Positions 63,198 through 64,000 of a stretch of DNA of 64,000 nt are shown here, in pieces (within the stretch, counting starts at the first letter, position 1; each line of letters opens with the position of its first letter). Origin of the DNA: Chitinophagaceae bacterium (GTDB taxonomy: Bacteria > Bacteroidota > Bacteroidia > Chitinophagales > Chitinophagaceae); NCBI GenBank assembly GCA_017307735.1, contig JAFKGR010000013.1:62001-126000 (forward strand), given 5' to 3'. The notes below the pieces were generated by a model. The model saw nothing but the letters and a program-made list of their open reading frames with translations. It ran no database searches and had not been told where the DNA came from. Both the position numbers and the translations under genes were made by a program.

Positions 63198-64000
63198 TTG
63201 CCACAGACTCAACCCATAGTATCTGAAACAGAAAATAGCCCTGTTGTTCCAAAGAAGGCAAAAGGAAAAATTTTCTTTCCTCATTTGGACGGATTGCGGT
63301 TTTTCAGCTATGCTGCGGTCTTTTTATTTCATGTGTGGTTACTTCTGTTCGACAGGTACCGGATTACCGGAACGACAGAAAAAATATTAAAATTCCTTTT
63401 TCAAAACGGTGAAGTGGGTGTCAATTTTTTCTTTGTACTGAGTGGTTTTCTGATTACTTATCTTCTGATTGAAGAGAAACGGATTACCGGTAAAATCCAT
63501 GTTACCAATTTTTACATGAGGAGGATCCTCCGGATATGGCCTTTGTTTTACCTGATGGTCATCTTCGGTTTGGTTGTGTATCCGCAATTGAAAACGTTGA
63601 TGGGAGAAAGCGATTTTAAAGTGGCAAATCCCTGGACCTATTTTGTATTTCTCAACAATTTTGATTTTCTGAAACATGGCGCACCGGCGATGATCAGCAT
63701 ACTCTGGTCAGTTGCTATCGAAGAACAATTTTATTTGTGCTGGCCATTGATTCTTGCTTTGGTGCCTTTGAAAAAACAACCCTGGGTGTTTTATATTATT
63801 ATTGCGGGATCGCTCATTTTTCGAAGTTTCCATGTGCACGACGAGCGGGTACTGTTGTTCAATACGTTTGCTGTGATTGGCGATATGGCCATGGGTGGGT
63901 TGATGGCGTACCTGATTATTTTTCATGAAGGATTCAAAAGGAGAGTGGAGCATCTTCCCAAATTGTTGATAGCACTTATTTATGTTCTGGCTTTCACTTT
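63198..64000 (+). CDS. Acyltransferase 3 family membrane protein, N-terminal part (cut by window edge)
   Basis: An in-frame stop precedes TTG 63198 by one codon and there is no ATG before the conserved region, so TTG is the likely start (MPQTQPIVSETENS). The first 267 codons are visible. FPHLDGLRFFSYAAVFLFHVW is the family opening with the proposed catalytic His in FHVW; EVGVNFFFVLSGFLITYLL and FYMRRILRIWPLFY follow, then WSVAIEEQFYLCWPLIL. These proteins O-acylate peptidoglycan, LPS or other glycans. The substrate and C-terminal part are not visible. Confidence 0.9.
   Translation, partial: MPQTQPIVSETENSPVVPKKAKGKIFFPHLDGLRFFSYAAVFLFHVWLLLFDRYRITGTTEKILKFLFQNGEVGVNFFFVLSGFLITYLLIEEKRITGKIHVTNFYMRRILRIWPLFYLMVIFGLVVYPQLKTLMGESDFKVANPWTYFVFLNNFDFLKHGAPAMISILWSVAIEEQFYLCWPLILALVPLKKQPWVFYIIIAGSLIFRSFHVHDERVLLFNTFAVIGDMAMGGLMAYLIIFHEGFKRRVEHLPKLLIALIYVLAFT

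Overview
The window is a chromosomal segment of a Bacteroidota bacterium, most probably of the Chitinophagales (Chitinophagaceae-like). The signs are a SusC/SusD outer-membrane pair, DUF5686 and DUF3822 proteins, a HU-CCDC81/SPOR protein, a diiron MiaE-like hydroxylase, atpD-atpC separated from the rest of the ATP synthase operon, and start-proximal TAnnTTTG promoter boxes with few Shine-Dalgarno sequences. The phylum is secure; the family is inference. Base composition and gene style look uniform. I see no insertion sequence, phage, integrase or CRISPR array.

Layout. 1-1024 holds the N-terminal third of Lon protease (minus strand, cut by the window edge). It is followed by a secreted alpha/beta hydrolase, uvrA, an outer-membrane barrel, and an elaA-type acetyltransferase behind the (p)ppGpp synthetase/hydrolase rsh. 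9.4-13.7 kb is a proteostasis block: tRNA-Leu(UAG), trigger factor, two different clpP genes one base apart, and clpX. purA and an extremely charged disordered protein follow. 15.6-22.7 kb carries a PepSY-like exported protein, cmk, a Mrp ATPase, a free-standing carboxypeptidase-regulatory-like protein, argS with miaE upstream, and a shortened endonuclease V homologue. 22.9-29.2 kb is a tight four-gene envelope operon: penicillin acylase family, small membrane protein, DUF5686 barrel, TraB/GumN lipoprotein. It converges on ndk.

29.9-33.1 kb has DUF3822-rsmD, 5-formyl-THF cyclo-ligase, lpxK and a 35-residue membrane microprotein missed by length cut-offs. 33.3-38.1 kb is an orphan susCD pair below an extremely AT-rich upstream region. 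38.6-48.5 kb has a HU-CCDC81/SPOR protein, a small membrane protein, an FKBP lipoprotein, L-serine dehydratase, pyruvate dehydrogenase E2, gyrB, an AraC regulator with a cysteine cluster, a Nudix hydrolase and Hsp20. 48.7-60 kb has a YfbK-like VWA protein, an LptF/G permease, pepT, an ExbB/ExbD pair, prmC, ribD, a Wzx/MATE-type flippase and atpDC. The window ends with a POT peptide transporter, a cyclophilin lipoprotein and the start of an acyltransferase-3 gene.

Most of the window is core housekeeping and I do not see a clear new defence or mobile system. The best candidates for something undescribed are the clpP1-clpP2-clpX arrangement, the endonuclease V homologue lacking the family histidine, the envelope operon, the polyampholyte protein and the 35-residue microprotein. 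Several promoter boxes lie only 7-11 bases from the start codon and at least five genes appear to use TTG, so translation may often start on very short leaders. All family assignments were made by reading the sequence; no database search was run.
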